In this document: positions 40,549 through 50,232 of the stretch, in pieces
Layout of the letters: every line of letters starts with the position of its first letter
How positions within the stretch are numbered: the first letter of the stretch is position 1
Assembly: GCA_963752755.1 (NCBI GenBank)
Contig: CAVVZJ010000001.1
Coordinates: 1,674,001 to 1,738,000 of the forward strand
Direction: 5' to 3'
DNA from: CAVVZJ01 sp963752755
Lineage (GTDB): Bacteria > Planctomycetota > Planctomycetia > Isosphaerales > Isosphaeraceae
DNA length: 64,000 nt
Notes under the pieces: generated by a model
What the model was told of the DNA's origin: nothing
Seen by the model: only the letters and a program-made list of their open reading frames with translations
The model's database searches: none
Position numbers and translations under genes: made by a program

Positions 40549-41520
40549 ATGAGTGGCGTCACTCGATTAACCTGTCCACATTGCGGCCGACAGTCCGGCA
40601 CTGCGAAACCCATAAGGGAAGGGGCCAGGGTCCGCTGCCCCGGTTGCGGCAATGCTTTTGCCTATACGCAGCCTGAGTCGAATCCTCTCTTGCAGCATGT
40701 CGAGGAGCCTCCGAGACCTACCGCTCAGGCGGCTACCGCGTTACCCACCGCGGCCGCAGAGACTAAGACACCTGTCTTGCGGAAGCCACTCGCACACGGC
40801 CGTCGCTTTCACTGGTCGGTCACAGTCGCCACCGCTTTGGTCGCGATCCTCATCGGTTACTTTCTGGGCCGTGAACATATCAAGTATGAACTTCGTGCAG
40901 CTTTTGCTGAGGCGGGTAAAGCGTTTACCGAGGGAGTGCAAAAATCATTTGGCAGAGTTTCACAGCGAGATAAAGTTGACACAGCACCTTCCGTGGCTCA
41001 ATCCACCGAGACGGCCAGCAAATCAGGCAACGAGTCCACAATCAGACCTCAACTCCCTGACATCGTGGAATTTGGCCAGCCTTTTGCGGCGGCTGAGTTT
41101 CAAATCTCATTGGTCGAAGCCCGTATCGACCGCCCGGAAGTCAAGGACTTGTTCGGCGAGACCAAACTCGGGAATGACCCCAATTTGATCGTCGTCTTTC
41201 GGGTCATAAACATCGATGAAAGAAAGATATTGCGATACCGTAACAAGAACATGTTCCTCGCGGGTCATTTTCAGCTCCGCGATGATGTGGGCAACATCAT
41301 ACGCGGCGTGAGTTACGGGGCGGGCTCAAGGCCCGTTGGTGCCCTGAGTGGAAGTGAGGACATCCTTCCCGGAGAGGAGGCTTCACACTTGGAGCTTTTC
41401 TTAGTTCCACCACCGAAGACGAATTACTTGATACTGACAATGGACTTGGCTGCTTTCGGCGGTGAAGGTGAAACACGATTCAAGATTCCTGCGGAGAGCA
41501 TCGCGAATTTCTCACCCTGA
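40549..41520 (+). CDS. Zinc-ribbon, single-membrane-span cassette protein of unknown function
   Basis: A 323-residue protein. Residues 8-38 form a zinc ribbon (LTCPHCGRQSG ... VRCPGCGNAFAY, four cysteines in CxxC pairs) of the MJ0042/prepilin-associated type. One membrane helix lies near 90-110 (WSVTVATALVAILIGYFLG). The C-terminal 170 residues form a beta-rich domain (FQISLVEARIDRPEVKDLFG, LIVVFRVINIDERKILRYRN) resembling DUF4352-like extracytoplasmic domains. Base composition is clearly less GC-rich than flanking genes. The ATG lies 35 bases after the core site, typical of a gene-cassette ORF. Confidence 0.7.
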   Translation: MSGVTRLTCPHCGRQSGTAKPIREGARVRCPGCGNAFAYTQPESNPLLQHVEEPPRPTAQAATALPTAAAETKTPVLRKPLAHGRRFHWSVTVATALVAILIGYFLGREHIKYELRAAFAEAGKAFTEGVQKSFGRVSQRDKVDTAPSVAQSTETASKSGNESTIRPQLPDIVEFGQPFAAAEFQISLVEARIDRPEVKDLFGETKLGNDPNLIVVFRVINIDERKILRYRNKNMFLAGHFQLRDDVGNIIRGVSYGAGSRPVGALSGSEDILPGEEASHLELFLVPPPKTNYLILTMDLAAFGGEGETRFKIPAESIANFSP

Positions 41521-42022
41521 AGAACCAGGGGACAGAAGGCGGAAAAGGGGACGGAGGAAATATCTGGGAGAGGCGGAAAAGCCTCGTGGCCTAACAGCGT
41601 CGCACGGCCGGCATGGAGAACCATTCGGCCATCGTCCAGACGGAGGCGGAAAAGGGGGGCGGAAAAGGGGACGGAGGAAATTTCTGAAGACTCTCGATTT
41701 ATTTCCTCCGTCCCCTTTTCCTCCGCCCGTCGGGTGGGCGGGCGGCCGCGCCTAACCTCGCGCTGAACCGAGAAAAACCGGTGTCCGGAAAAACCGGTGT
41801 CAGTTCTCTTTTCTGAGCCAAAATATGCTAACACCGGTTTTCGTTCTGACACCGGCTTTCGTTTGCTGATGGTGAGGAAGTTGGAGTGATGCCGTCCGGC
41901 TTCCGAGTGGCATGCCCACGTCTTCGTGGGCATGTTCGTGAGTGGCCGCCGTCGAGTCCATGCCCACGAAGACGTGGGCATGCCACCCAGCCAAAATATG
42001 AATTGACACCTGTTTCCGTTTC
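41521..42022. repeat. Repeat-filled 3' part of cassette 1
   Basis: No gene is supported. It holds two direct copies (41538-41561, 41658-41681) and one inverted copy (41701-41727) of GGCGGAAAAGGGGACGGAGG-AAAT. GCCTAAC inverse-core motifs lie at 41589-41595 and 41750-41756. A block of alternating-orientation GGTGTCAG repeats (41768-41860 and 42003-42018) and a REP-like hairpin complete it. The second GCCTAAC reads GCCTAACCTCGCGCTG, close to the left end of the attC at 42023, and looks like an interrupted attC. Confidence 0.6.
41907..41986. repeat. REP-like perfect hairpin, 28-base arms
   Basis: Arms 41907-41934 (GTGGCATGCCCACGTCTTCG...) and 41959-41986 are exact inverted copies around 24 bases. 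Each arm is itself palindromic (CCCACG-TCTT-CGTGGG). Confidence 0.75.
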
Positions 42023-42122
42023 GCCTAACCTCGCGATGCAGCGGACCCGGCCCGCCGCGGCGGTTTCTGGTACATTGAGGGTTGTGCTCGGCGGTCCGGT
42101 TCGCTGAGCTGGGTCGTTAGGC
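42023..42122 (+). other. attC-like integron recombination site
   Basis: A 100-base imperfect palindrome. GCCTAAC (42023-42029) and GTTAGGC (42116-42122) are perfectly complementary and match the inverse core RYYYAAC and core GTTRRRY. Inside them, GCAGCG pairs with CGCTGAGC if one base is left extrahelical, as in genuine attC L boxes, with an unpaired spacer of 6-8 bases between boxes. The position just 5' of the next ORF (ATG 42184) is right for a cassette junction. Confidence 0.65.
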
Positions 42123-42183
42123 GGCGAAGGTCATTCCGGGCATACCATCCGTCTGAATAACCAACTGCATCCGGGAGACAGCC

Positions 42184-42597
42184 ATGGCGCGGCACAGCCT
42201 TCTTCTCGTTGGCCTCCTCTTGGCCGTTCCAGTTCGGGTGGGGTTTGCCGGCGATGTCTATACGCTGCAGGCCGCAACCAACGAGGTGGATCCCCAGACG
42301 GGCCTCCTCAGGACGATCACTTACGATGTCACTTTCGGCGGCGGCTTCATTTCCGATATGGTCACTGCATTCGATCCGAAGTCACGCAAGTTTGTCTATC
42401 TCACCTGGAAACGGGACGAGAAGGCTCCACAACCGATCGGTGAGATCTGGGACCCTCACACTGGAAAGACCCTGAGGCTGTTCAAGTTCCCCGGTGTGGA
42501 GCACCCACTGCCGGAGATCCCGTCAATCAGCGACATGAAGGTTTGCCCATTCACAGGAGGAAACTTCTTGATACTTAAGCGCCTCCTTTACGATTGA
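42184..42597 (+). CDS. Small exported cassette protein of unknown function
   Basis: A 137-residue protein with a signal peptide (MARHSLLLVGLLLAVPVRVG-FAG) and a beta-rich body (YTLQAATNEVDPQTGLLRTI, FDPKSRKFVYLTWKRDEKAP, IWDPHTGKTLRLF). I do not recognise the family. The ATG lies 61 bases after the GTTAGGC junction of the attC-like site, so it is the second cassette ORF. Its expected downstream attC is not seen; instead a repeat array begins just after the stop, so the cassette end was probably interrupted. Confidence 0.6.
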   Translation: MARHSLLLVGLLLAVPVRVGFAGDVYTLQAATNEVDPQTGLLRTITYDVTFGGGFISDMVTAFDPKSRKFVYLTWKRDEKAPQPIGEIWDPHTGKTLRLFKFPGVEHPLPEIPSISDMKVCPFTGGNFLILKRLLYD

Positions 42598-42616
42598 CTG
42601 GCCCAGCGACAGCGAA

Positions 42617-42774
42617 AAACCGGTGTCAGCCCCCACGCAGGAAATTGGTGTCAGTTCAGTTTATCGGCCCACGACCCAGAAGTGTATTGGTGTCAGCGGC
42701 GCAAAAAATGAACTGACACCAATTTTCCCACAAAATATAAACTGACACCAATTTTCCGGACACCAATTTTCCGG
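42617..42774. repeat. GGTGTCAG palindromic repeat array
   Basis: Six copies of a motif AATTGGTGTCAGTT or variant lie in 160 bases. Three are forward (42620, 42643, 42686) and three inverted (42709-42726, 42739-42759, 42760-42774, as TGACACCAATTTTCC), so the array folds on itself. The same motif family, with CC in place of TT, occurs at 41768-42018. Confidence 0.65.
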
Positions 42775-42835
42775 CAGCCAGTGGAACCCGTCATTCGCTA
42801 GAGGCTAGAGGAACTGGGGATAGCGAGGGATACCC

Positions 42836-43536
42836 GTGCAACCCATACGGAGGATCGTCCGCAGATTGGCGATGGAGCACGGCCGGCACGGTCGTTGTGG
42901 ATCAGAGTCTGCAAGCCGAGAAATGACGAGTACGCGGAGTTTCTTCGCAGGCATGGGGGCTTCTTTGCGATCGGGCGCGACTGTCGCATCAATGCGGATG
43001 TGCGGGTCACCGACCCGGCCTATGTCCGACTGGGGAATAATGTTACGCTCTCCTCCTGCATCCTGGTCGGGCATGACGCCTCGATCGGGGTGATCGGTCG
43101 GGCCACGGGCAAGAAGCTCGACTCGGTGGGAAAGATTGATATCCGGGACAACGTGTTCGTGGGTTACGGCGCCATCCTGCTTCCCGGGATCACCATCGGC
43201 CCGAATGCGATCGTGGCGGCGGGCGCCGTGGTGACCCGGGACGTGGCGCCCGGAACGGTGGTGGCCGGGGTTCCCGCACGACCCGTCGGGACATTCGACG
43301 ACCTGGCCGAGCGTCTCGAATCGCGGACTCGCGAACTGCCCTGGGCCGATTTGATCCTGCAACGTGAAGGGGACTTTGATCCCGAGATGGAACCGACCTT
43401 GAAGCGCCTTCGCGTGGAATCGTTCTTCGGGGAGAGTTCACAATCGGCAGAACCATCGCAGCCGCGGCCCGAGGGCGGCGAGAGTGACCTGGTCGGTCGG
43501 AGCCCAGGAGAGGCAGCGGGGTGCGAGGAACCGTGA
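42836..43536 (+). CDS. Hexapeptide-repeat acyl/acetyltransferase, frameshifted near its start
   Basis: From GTG 42836 an N-terminus (QPIRRIVRRLAMEHGRHGR) reads to a frame change near 42893. It continues WIRVCKPRNDEYAEFLRRHG into a left-handed beta-helix: AIGRDCRINADVRVTDPAYV, RLGNNVTLSSCILVGHDASI, KIDIRDNVFVGYGAILLPGI, TIGPNAIVAAGAVVTRDVAP and VVAGVPARPVG. This is the trimeric WbbJ/CysE-like fold that transfers acetyl groups to sugars or small molecules. A charged 75-residue tail follows. TTG 42895 could serve as a downstream start if the indel is real. A REP-like hairpin starts eight bases after the stop. Confidence 0.82.
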
Positions 43537-43543
43537 GAAGCCC

Positions 43544-43597
43544 TCACAGAATGGGGACTGGCACCTCGAAGACGCGGAGCCAGTCCCCATTCTGTGA
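43544..43597. repeat. REP-like hairpin, copy 1, between convergent genes
   Basis: TCACAGAATGGGGACTGGC (43544-43562) and its exact inverse (43579-43597) flank 16 bases. A diverged second copy is at 58936-58988. The position between convergent stops suggests a bidirectional terminator. Confidence 0.75.
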
Positions 43598-43615
43598 AAG
43601 CTTGTAAACGCGGGT

Positions 43616-46173
43616 TCAGAGAGTGACGGAGATGACAAGGTCGCTGTCGTCCGAGGGCTCCAGGCCGGTCAATTCGCGGGAGCGGCCGGAGTCGGGATCG
43701 GAGATGAGGAGGGTGTAGCGGCCGGGGCGGAAGATGGGGGGGCGGAAGGAGGGGGAGGGGAGGCGGAGGGAATAGAGGAGGTCGCCGGTGGACTCCTCGA
43801 CGACCTGGAAGACCGGGTCGGTGGCGCCGCGGACCTCCAGGCGGGGGAGATGGGCGGTGGGTTGGCGGCCGTCGCAGTCGGAGGCGGAGATGGTGACGGG
43901 CCAGCCGGGGAACTGGGTGTTGGGAGCGGAGACATCGGCGAGGAAGGGCCAGCAATCGAAGGTGATGGTCCGGTTGGGCTTGTCGAAGCGGACGAGGCCA
44001 AGGCCGGAGGCGCGTGGCGGAGGATGTCGAGGACGGGGCCGCGGGGCTGGAGGGCGCCGTTGGCGACGGCGAGGACGGTCATCGGGTGGCCGAAGTGGTC
44101 GGTGAAGTCGCCGGTGGTTTCGGGGGCGCCGGGGCGCGGTTCTGGCCGGGCTGGTCGGGCTCGAACCAGCGGGGATAGCCGACGTTGACGGCGGGGCCGG
44201 CGAAGGCGACGGGTCCGTCGCGGTGGGCGTCGATGCCGTAGTGGACGACGGCGGGGAGGTGCTGGTCGCCAGCGATGTGGACGGCGGACGCCTTGCGGAT
44301 CAGGCGGAGGGCCTGGTTGCGGGGGGTCTGGGGCCAGCCGTTGGTGTCGTAGTCGGCGCGGAGTCGCTGGCGTTCGGCGCCGTGGGTGGTGGCCATCGCG
44401 GTGAAGATGGTCTGGGAGATGACGGCCTTCATATCGGCGCCGCGCCAGTCGGTGATCCAGTGGCGAAGGAAGTCGAGCTGGCGGTCGCCGAGGAGGACGA
44501 GGCCGGGGCGGTCGGCGGTCTTCGGGTCGAAATCGGGATTGACGACGTGGTCGCCGCGGCTGCCGGTGGGGGGAACTTCGCCCTCGGGACCGGTCTTGAA
44601 CTGGCGGTCGGCGAGGATCGCGAAGCTGACGCGGCCGTAGGTCAAGGGTCCGTAATAGACGCTGATGCCCTGCTTGACGGGTGTGGGGTCGAACGGGTCG
44701 GGATGGTGCGCGGTCTGGGTCCGGTGGACGACGTTGACCCAGGCCGGGTCCATCTGGTAGCCGCCGGCTTCCTGGGTCGTCGTTTGAGGGGCGCCGGCCT
44801 CGCCCCAGATGTTGCCTTGATAGACGTCGTGGTCGTCGGGGATCGAGAGGCTGGGGCGGTCGCGGGTCAACGCGCGCCAGGTCCAGCCGTGCATGAACCA
44901 CTTGCGCAGGTAATCGAGGATGGCGGTCTCGACGGGCTGGCGGACAACGCCGTATCCGCCGGTGCTCTCATAGAACTGGTCGCCGACGAAGGCGAGCAGG
45001 TCGGGGTCGAGCTGCGTCATGCGCTCCACGTACTCGGCGTTGGGGAAGGCGGCGTGGGTGTTGCAGGAGATGTCGGCGACGTTGAGGATCGGCCGTTCGA
45101 CCGGGTCGTGACGGATGGTGCCCGACCAGTGATGCTCGGCGATTTTGCCGTCGGCGGAGGTAAGCGAGTAGGCGACGCGATAGGGAAGGTCCTTCGTGGC
45201 GTCCCAGTCGGCGACGCGGAAGGTGGCGGTGCGGGCCTGGGGATGGATCGGGGATTCGGCGATCGTTTTCCAGTCGTCGCCGTCGCGGACCTGGAGGCGG
45301 ACGGTCTGCGAGTCGCGAGTCCCGAGCGGGGGCATCTGAGCGGTGAGCTTGAGGGTGCCGCCGCTGAGGGTGTACTGCGTGAACAGGATCGGTCCGAAGG
45401 CGCAGTTCCGGGTGTTCTTCCACCTTGCTGCCGGAGACGTTCCAGTCGTCGAACCAGAACCGGCCGACGCCTGGGGCCGGTTGCTGCCTCGGGGCGCCGG
45501 GACGGCCGAAGTTGGCGACGAGGGCGAGGTTGCCGACGAGCCGGTCGGCGGAGATGTCGTCGCGATGCACTTCCCCGAGCACGCGGCCCGACTCGGGGTC
45601 GATGGCCGCGAGCGTGACTGCGAAGGTCTTCCCGGCTGGCTTCGCTTCCAGCTTGAGCACGACCGACGCGCGGTCCAGATCGATCGTGCCGGCCGTGGCC
45701 GACCGGACATCACCGACGAAGATACCCCCGTCGGAGGTCAGGCCGGCGTTCAGGCCGTTGCCGAAGATCAGGCTGTTGCGATACTCCCCCAGCGGTCCCC
45801 GCGCCCCGACGCGGAAGCCGAACGACCCTTCCCCCCGGCCCAACGCCCCGCCCCCGAGCCGTCCGACGCGGACCCACAACGCGAGCGTCCCCGCCGCTTC
45901 CCCGAGTTCTCGGGTGAGGATGTGGACGCTCCGATCGGCCGCGGCGTGGACGCAGGCGATCCGACCGCCCTCCACGCGCCAGTCCTGCAAGGGATTGGCC
46001 CAGAACTCCGGCCCGATCCAGACGCGATCGGGGACGTTGGCCCAGGGACTCCGGAAGCCGTCCTCTTCCCTGCCCAGGGCCGCCGACGGAGCCAGGGTCG
46101 AGGCCGCGGCCAGGCCGGCGGCCGTAGCGGTGGAGTCGCGGAGGAAGTCGCGGCGGTGGATCGGTTCAGTCAT
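43616..46173 (-). CDS. PhoD-like alkaline phosphatase/phosphodiesterase, Tat-exported, multiply frameshifted
   Basis: A Tat signal (RRDFLRDSTATAAGLAAAST) is followed by an extracytoplasmic N-terminal domain (DRVWIGPEFWANPLQDWRVE to FWFDDWNVSGSKVEEHPELR). After a frame change near 45415 comes a fibronectin-like segment and a PhoD metallophosphatase domain: ILNVADISCNTHAAFPNAEY, LAFVGDQFYESTGGYGV, SIPDDHDVYQGNIWGE, AILADRQFKTGP and VHIAGDQHLPAVVHYG. Two more frame changes near 44110 and 44010 lead to a C-terminal beta domain ending LVISVTL. Three indels in one 2.5-kb gene suggest either decay or locally poor sequence. The reconstructed length is about 850 residues. Confidence 0.78.
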
Positions 46174-46230
46174 GATCGGCGGGGCTCGGAGGGTTCGGGG
46201 GCTTGGGGCGTTCGTTGGGCGTCTGATTGC

Positions 46231-47853
46231 TCAACCGGCCTTCTTCTTCGCGGCGGCCTTCCTGGCCGCGGGGCGTTGCTGCTGGGGGGCGAAGAGGCGG
46301 CCGTAAGCCTGCCTGGGCGGCTCGTCGGGGACCTTCAACTCGGACCGGAGCCGCTTCACCTCGGCCTTCAAGTTCTTGACGACGTCGGCATACTTCGGGT
46401 CGTCGTACACGCTCCGAAGCTCGTGCGGGTCTTCCTGGCGGTCGAACAGCTCCCAGTAATCGACGTCGGGGATGTAGAAGTGAACGAGCTTGTAGCGGTC
46501 GGTCACGACGCCGTAATGCGGCCGGACGTGGTGCGGGGTCGGGTATTCATAGTATTCGTAATAGAAACCCTTGCGCCAGTCGTCCGGTGTCTGCCCCTTG
46601 AGCAGGGGGACGAGGCTGCGGCCTTGCATCGCGTCGGGGATGTCGAGGCCGGCGGCGTCGAGGAAGGTCTCGGCGAAGTCGAGGTTGGAGACGAGGTTCT
46701 CGTTGACGCTGCCGGGTTTGGTGACGCCCGGCCAGCGGACGAGCAGGGGGGTACGCAACGACTCCTCGAAGATCCAGCGCTTGTCGAACCAGCCGTGCTC
46801 GCCGAGGTAGAAGCCCTGGTCGGAGGTGTAAACGACGATCGTGTTGTCGGCCAGACCCTCGGCATCCAGGTAGTCGAGGACGCGGCCGACGCCTTCATCG
46901 ACCCCCTTGATGCAGGCGAGGTAGTCGTGCATGTAGCGGTTGTACTTCCAGCGGACGAGGTCCTTGCCCTGGAGGTTGGCCTTGCGGAAGGCGTCGTTGC
47001 GGGGCTCGTAGTAGGCGTCCCAGGCCTTCTGCTGCTCGGGCGTGAGCTGGCGGGGCGTGACGAGCTTGACGTCGCGCTCGGTCATCGTCTTGGCGATGGT
47101 CATGTCCTGGTCGTGCTCGGCGAGGCCGCGGCCGGAGTAGTCGTCGAAGAGGGTTTCGGGGAGGGGATACTCGCGGTCGTTGTCGTGGCCGAGGTGGCGG
47201 AGGGCCGGCTCCCATTCGCGGTGGGGGGCCTTGTGCTGGTACATGAGCATGAACGGCTTCGACTTGTCGCGGTTCTTGAGCCAGTCGAGCGAGAGGTCGG
47301 TGATGATGTCGGTGACGTAGCCGTCGTGCTGAACGCGCCGGCCATTGTCGATCATCGGCGGGTTGTAATAGACACCCTGACCGGGGAGGATGTGCCAGTA
47401 ATCGAAGCCGATGGGGTCGGTGACGAGGTGCCACTTGCCGACGATGGCCGTCTGGTAGCCGGCGTCGTGCAGGAGCCTCGGGAAGGTCGTCTGCGAGGGG
47501 TCAAAGCGGCTGTTGGTGTTGTTGTAAAATCCATTGATGTGATTATACTGTCCTGTAAGAACGGTGGCGCGGCTGGGTCCGCAGATGGAGTTGGGCACGA
47601 GGCAGCGGTTGAACCGCATCCCCTCGCGGGCCAGGCGGTCGATGTTCGGCGTCTGGACGAGGTGACGGGGGTCGCCGTAGGCGCTGATGGCCTGGTAGGC
47701 GTGATCGTCGGCGAAGATGAAGACGATGTTCGGTCGATTCGCGGGCGGGTCCTGGGCCTGGAGACGAGACCCGAGGCTGCATGCCGTCGCCAGGAGGATG
47801 AGTCCGCCCACCAAGTTGCCGAAGCGAAGTCGGCGCGTCCGGTCCTGTCTCAT
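46231..47853 (-). CDS. Secreted type I sulfatase
   Basis: This enzyme hydrolyses sulfate esters, probably of polysaccharides, after export (signal peptide FGNLVGGLILLATACSLGSR). It begins RPNIVFIFADDHAYQ with metal-binding Asp49-Asp50. The formylglycine motif CGPSRATVLTG has Cys91 as the residue to be oxidised, so a formylglycine-generating enzyme is needed. AIVGKWHLVTDPIGFDYW and YTSDQGFYLGEHGWFDKRW complete the active site. The C-terminus is Lys/Ala-rich (AARKAAAKKKAG). It is 540 residues in one frame and lies 57 bases downstream of the PhoD gene's start, in the same direction. Confidence 0.93.
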   Translation of the reverse strand: MRQDRTRRLRFGNLVGGLILLATACSLGSRLQAQDPPANRPNIVFIFADDHAYQAISAYGDPRHLVQTPNIDRLAREGMRFNRCLVPNSICGPSRATVLTGQYNHINGFYNNTNSRFDPSQTTFPRLLHDAGYQTAIVGKWHLVTDPIGFDYWHILPGQGVYYNPPMIDNGRRVQHDGYVTDIITDLSLDWLKNRDKSKPFMLMYQHKAPHREWEPALRHLGHDNDREYPLPETLFDDYSGRGLAEHDQDMTIAKTMTERDVKLVTPRQLTPEQQKAWDAYYEPRNDAFRKANLQGKDLVRWKYNRYMHDYLACIKGVDEGVGRVLDYLDAEGLADNTIVVYTSDQGFYLGEHGWFDKRWIFEESLRTPLLVRWPGVTKPGSVNENLVSNLDFAETFLDAAGLDIPDAMQGRSLVPLLKGQTPDDWRKGFYYEYYEYPTPHHVRPHYGVVTDRYKLVHFYIPDVDYWELFDRQEDPHELRSVYDDPKYADVVKNLKAEVKRLRSELKVPDEPPRQAYGRLFAPQQQRPAARKAAAKKKAG

Positions 47854-48028
47854 GGGAATCCCCGCGAAGGCACCCGGGCCGCGACCGACGGCCCGGCGGG
47901 CGCCGGTGTCAGCCGAGGGATCGCCCGGCCTGGAGTGATGAAGGTTGTTCCAGTTGTAAGGCCGGGGCGGCGGGTTCTCAAGCATCTGGGGCAGATTCCC
48001 GGCCGGCGGGAGTCGTTGAGGGGCGGTC

Positions 48029-50232
48029 TCAAGGACGGGCCGTGGAGTGCGGACCACGAGCGAGTAAGCTCAGCAACTCCTTGTGATCGACCGGCTTGAC
48101 GAGATGGTGGTCGATCCCGGCGGCGCGGGAACGGCGACGGTCTTCCTCCTGACCGTAGCCGGAGACCGCGATCAGGGTCGCCACCGCACCCAGCCTCCCC
48201 TCGCGAAGGCGACGCGCCAGCTCGTAGCCGTCCATCCCGGGCAAGCCGATGTCCAGCAGGACGTACTCCGGGTGCTGGGACTCGGCCGCTTCGAGGGCCT
48301 CCGGGCCGTCGTGAGCCGTGCGGACGTCGTGACCGAGCAGCTTCAGGAGCCTGGCGAGACCCCGGGCCGAGTCGGCGTTGTCGTCCACCACGAGGATGCG
48401 GCGCGAGGGTCCGCGAGCCGGCCGCACCGAACGGGGCGCGATCACCCCGACGGCTGGCTTCTCAGCCGACGCGACGGCCGGCAGCCACACGGTGAACTCG
48501 CTCCCCCGACCCGGCCCCTCGCTGGCCGCCTCGACCCCTCCGCCGTGAAGCTGGACGAGGCCCTTGACGAGTGTGAGGCCGATGCCGAGGCCGCCCTCGG
48601 AACGCGCCAGCGAGCGATCGCCCTGCGCGAACGGCTCGAACATCACGCCCAGGGACTCGGGCGGAATGCCGACGCCGTTGTCACGGACGCGGACAACGAC
48701 CTCGTCGCCGGAGCGCTCCGCCACCAGCCCGAGCCGGCCGCCGGACTCGGTGTACTTGGCGGCGTTAATCAGGAGGTTCACGACGACCTGCTCCAGCCGG
48801 GTCGGATCACCCTCGACCCACAGGGCCGTCGGGGCGATAGCGACCTCCAGTCGATGCTTGCGCTTCTCGACGAGCGGCCGGACGGTCGCGACGGCGGCCT
48901 CCAGCACCGGAACCAGATCGACCCTCTCGCGGCGGAGCTGGATCTTCCCCCGGCTGATCCGGGCGACGTCGAGCAGGTCGTCAATCATCCGGGCGAGATG
49001 GCGGACCTGGCGTTCCATGACGAGCTGGGTCCACGACTCCCAGCCGGCCTTGCCGGTCAGCTCGACCGCGTTGCTGATCGCGGAGAGGGGGTTGCGCAGC
49101 TCGTGGGCCAGCATCGCCAGGAACTCGTCCTTGCGGCGGTCGGACTCCTTGAGCGCCTCCTCCACCTGCTTCTGGGCGGTGACGTCCAGCGCCGCGCCGC
49201 CGACGCCAATGAGCCGACCCGAGCCGTCGCGCCTCGGCTCGATAATGAGGTCGAAGTAGCGCGGACCGGCGGCCAGCTCGACCCGGATCGTCCGGCGCAC
49301 CGCCTGACCGGTCTCCAGAACCGTGCGCGCTTCAGCCGCGTCAGCTCCTCGCCCTCGGGAGTGGGCACGAGTTCCGCGTCGGTCCGTCCGAGATGGTGCT
49401 GGGGGAAGGCGGGGTCCACGGGATAGACCCAGGTGTACCGCAGGTCCCGATCCTGCTCGAAGACGGTGACGGCCCCGCTGCCCAGCGCGAGGCGGAACCG
49501 CTCCTCGCTGGCACGGAGCGCGGCCTCGCGTCGCCGGCGCTCGGCCACGTCGCGGAAGACCAGCACGACGCCCCCGATCTGATTCTGTTCGTCCCGGATC
49601 GGGGCGGCGCTGTCGGCGATCGGCTTCTCGGTGCCATCCCGGGCGATCAGCAGGACGTGATTGCTCAGCTCGACGGTGTGGCCCTCGCGGAGGGCTCGCC
49701 CGGCCGGACTCTCGACGGCCTCGCGCGTGGGCTCGGAGATGAGCCGGAAGACCTCCTCCAGGGGCTGGCCCGCCAGTTCGTCCGGTGACCAGCCGGTCAA
49801 GGCCCCGGCGACCGGGTTGGCGAAGCTGACGCGACCCTCGGCGTCGGTGGCGATGACGGCGTCGCCGATGCTGGTCAGGACCGCCGAGAGCCAGCGTCCG
49901 GTCTCCTCCGCCCGACGACGGGCGGAATGCAGCGCCTCAACGAGCAAGGTCACCAGCACGCCGACCGTCGGGAAGAGGATCAAGGACATGATCTGCGCAG
50001 GGTCGAAGCCGATGCCGGAGGCCAGCCGGAAGATGATGGTGGCGACGACGACCAGGGATGTCGCGAGCAGTCCAGGCCCCAGGCCGCCGTACCAGGCGGC
50101 GAACAGCACGGCCAGGAAGAGGAGGAAGATCATGCCCGGGCCGACCACCGGCAGTCGAATGGCGCCCACGGCCGCCGTGACGGCCAGTGCGGCGACACCG
50201 TAGGGGAGCGGCGAGCGGAACGGTCTCCTCAT
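48029..50232 (-). CDS. Membrane hybrid histidine kinase with PAS domains and receiver, frameshifted
   Basis: The N-terminal 105 residues form a DUF4118-like membrane block (PYGVAALAVTAAVGAIRLPV, MIFLLFLAVLFAAWYGGLGP, IMSLILFPTVGVLVTLLVEA). Two PAS domains follow (SIGDAVIATDAEGRVSFANP; FRLALGSGAVTVFEQDRDLR). The frame changes near 49325, then come HisKA (FLAMLAHELRNPLSAISNAV), HATPase (NLLINAAKYTE, DNGVGI, GGLGIGLTLVKGL) and a C-terminal receiver (RILVVDDNADSARGL, with phospho-acceptor Asp in LLDIGLPGMDGYEL). Signals should pass from His to its own Asp; no separate response regulator is adjacent. Confidence 0.9.

Noticed and set aside
39900..42900. Search for an integron integrase or transposase near the cassette island
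   Set aside because: No tyrosine recombinase, Y1 transposase or other mobility gene can be read on either strand in this window.
45343..48099. A 918-codon rightward open frame opposite the PhoD and sulfatase genes
   Set aside because: It is the complement of conserved sulfatase and phosphatase coding sequence and shows only shadow composition.
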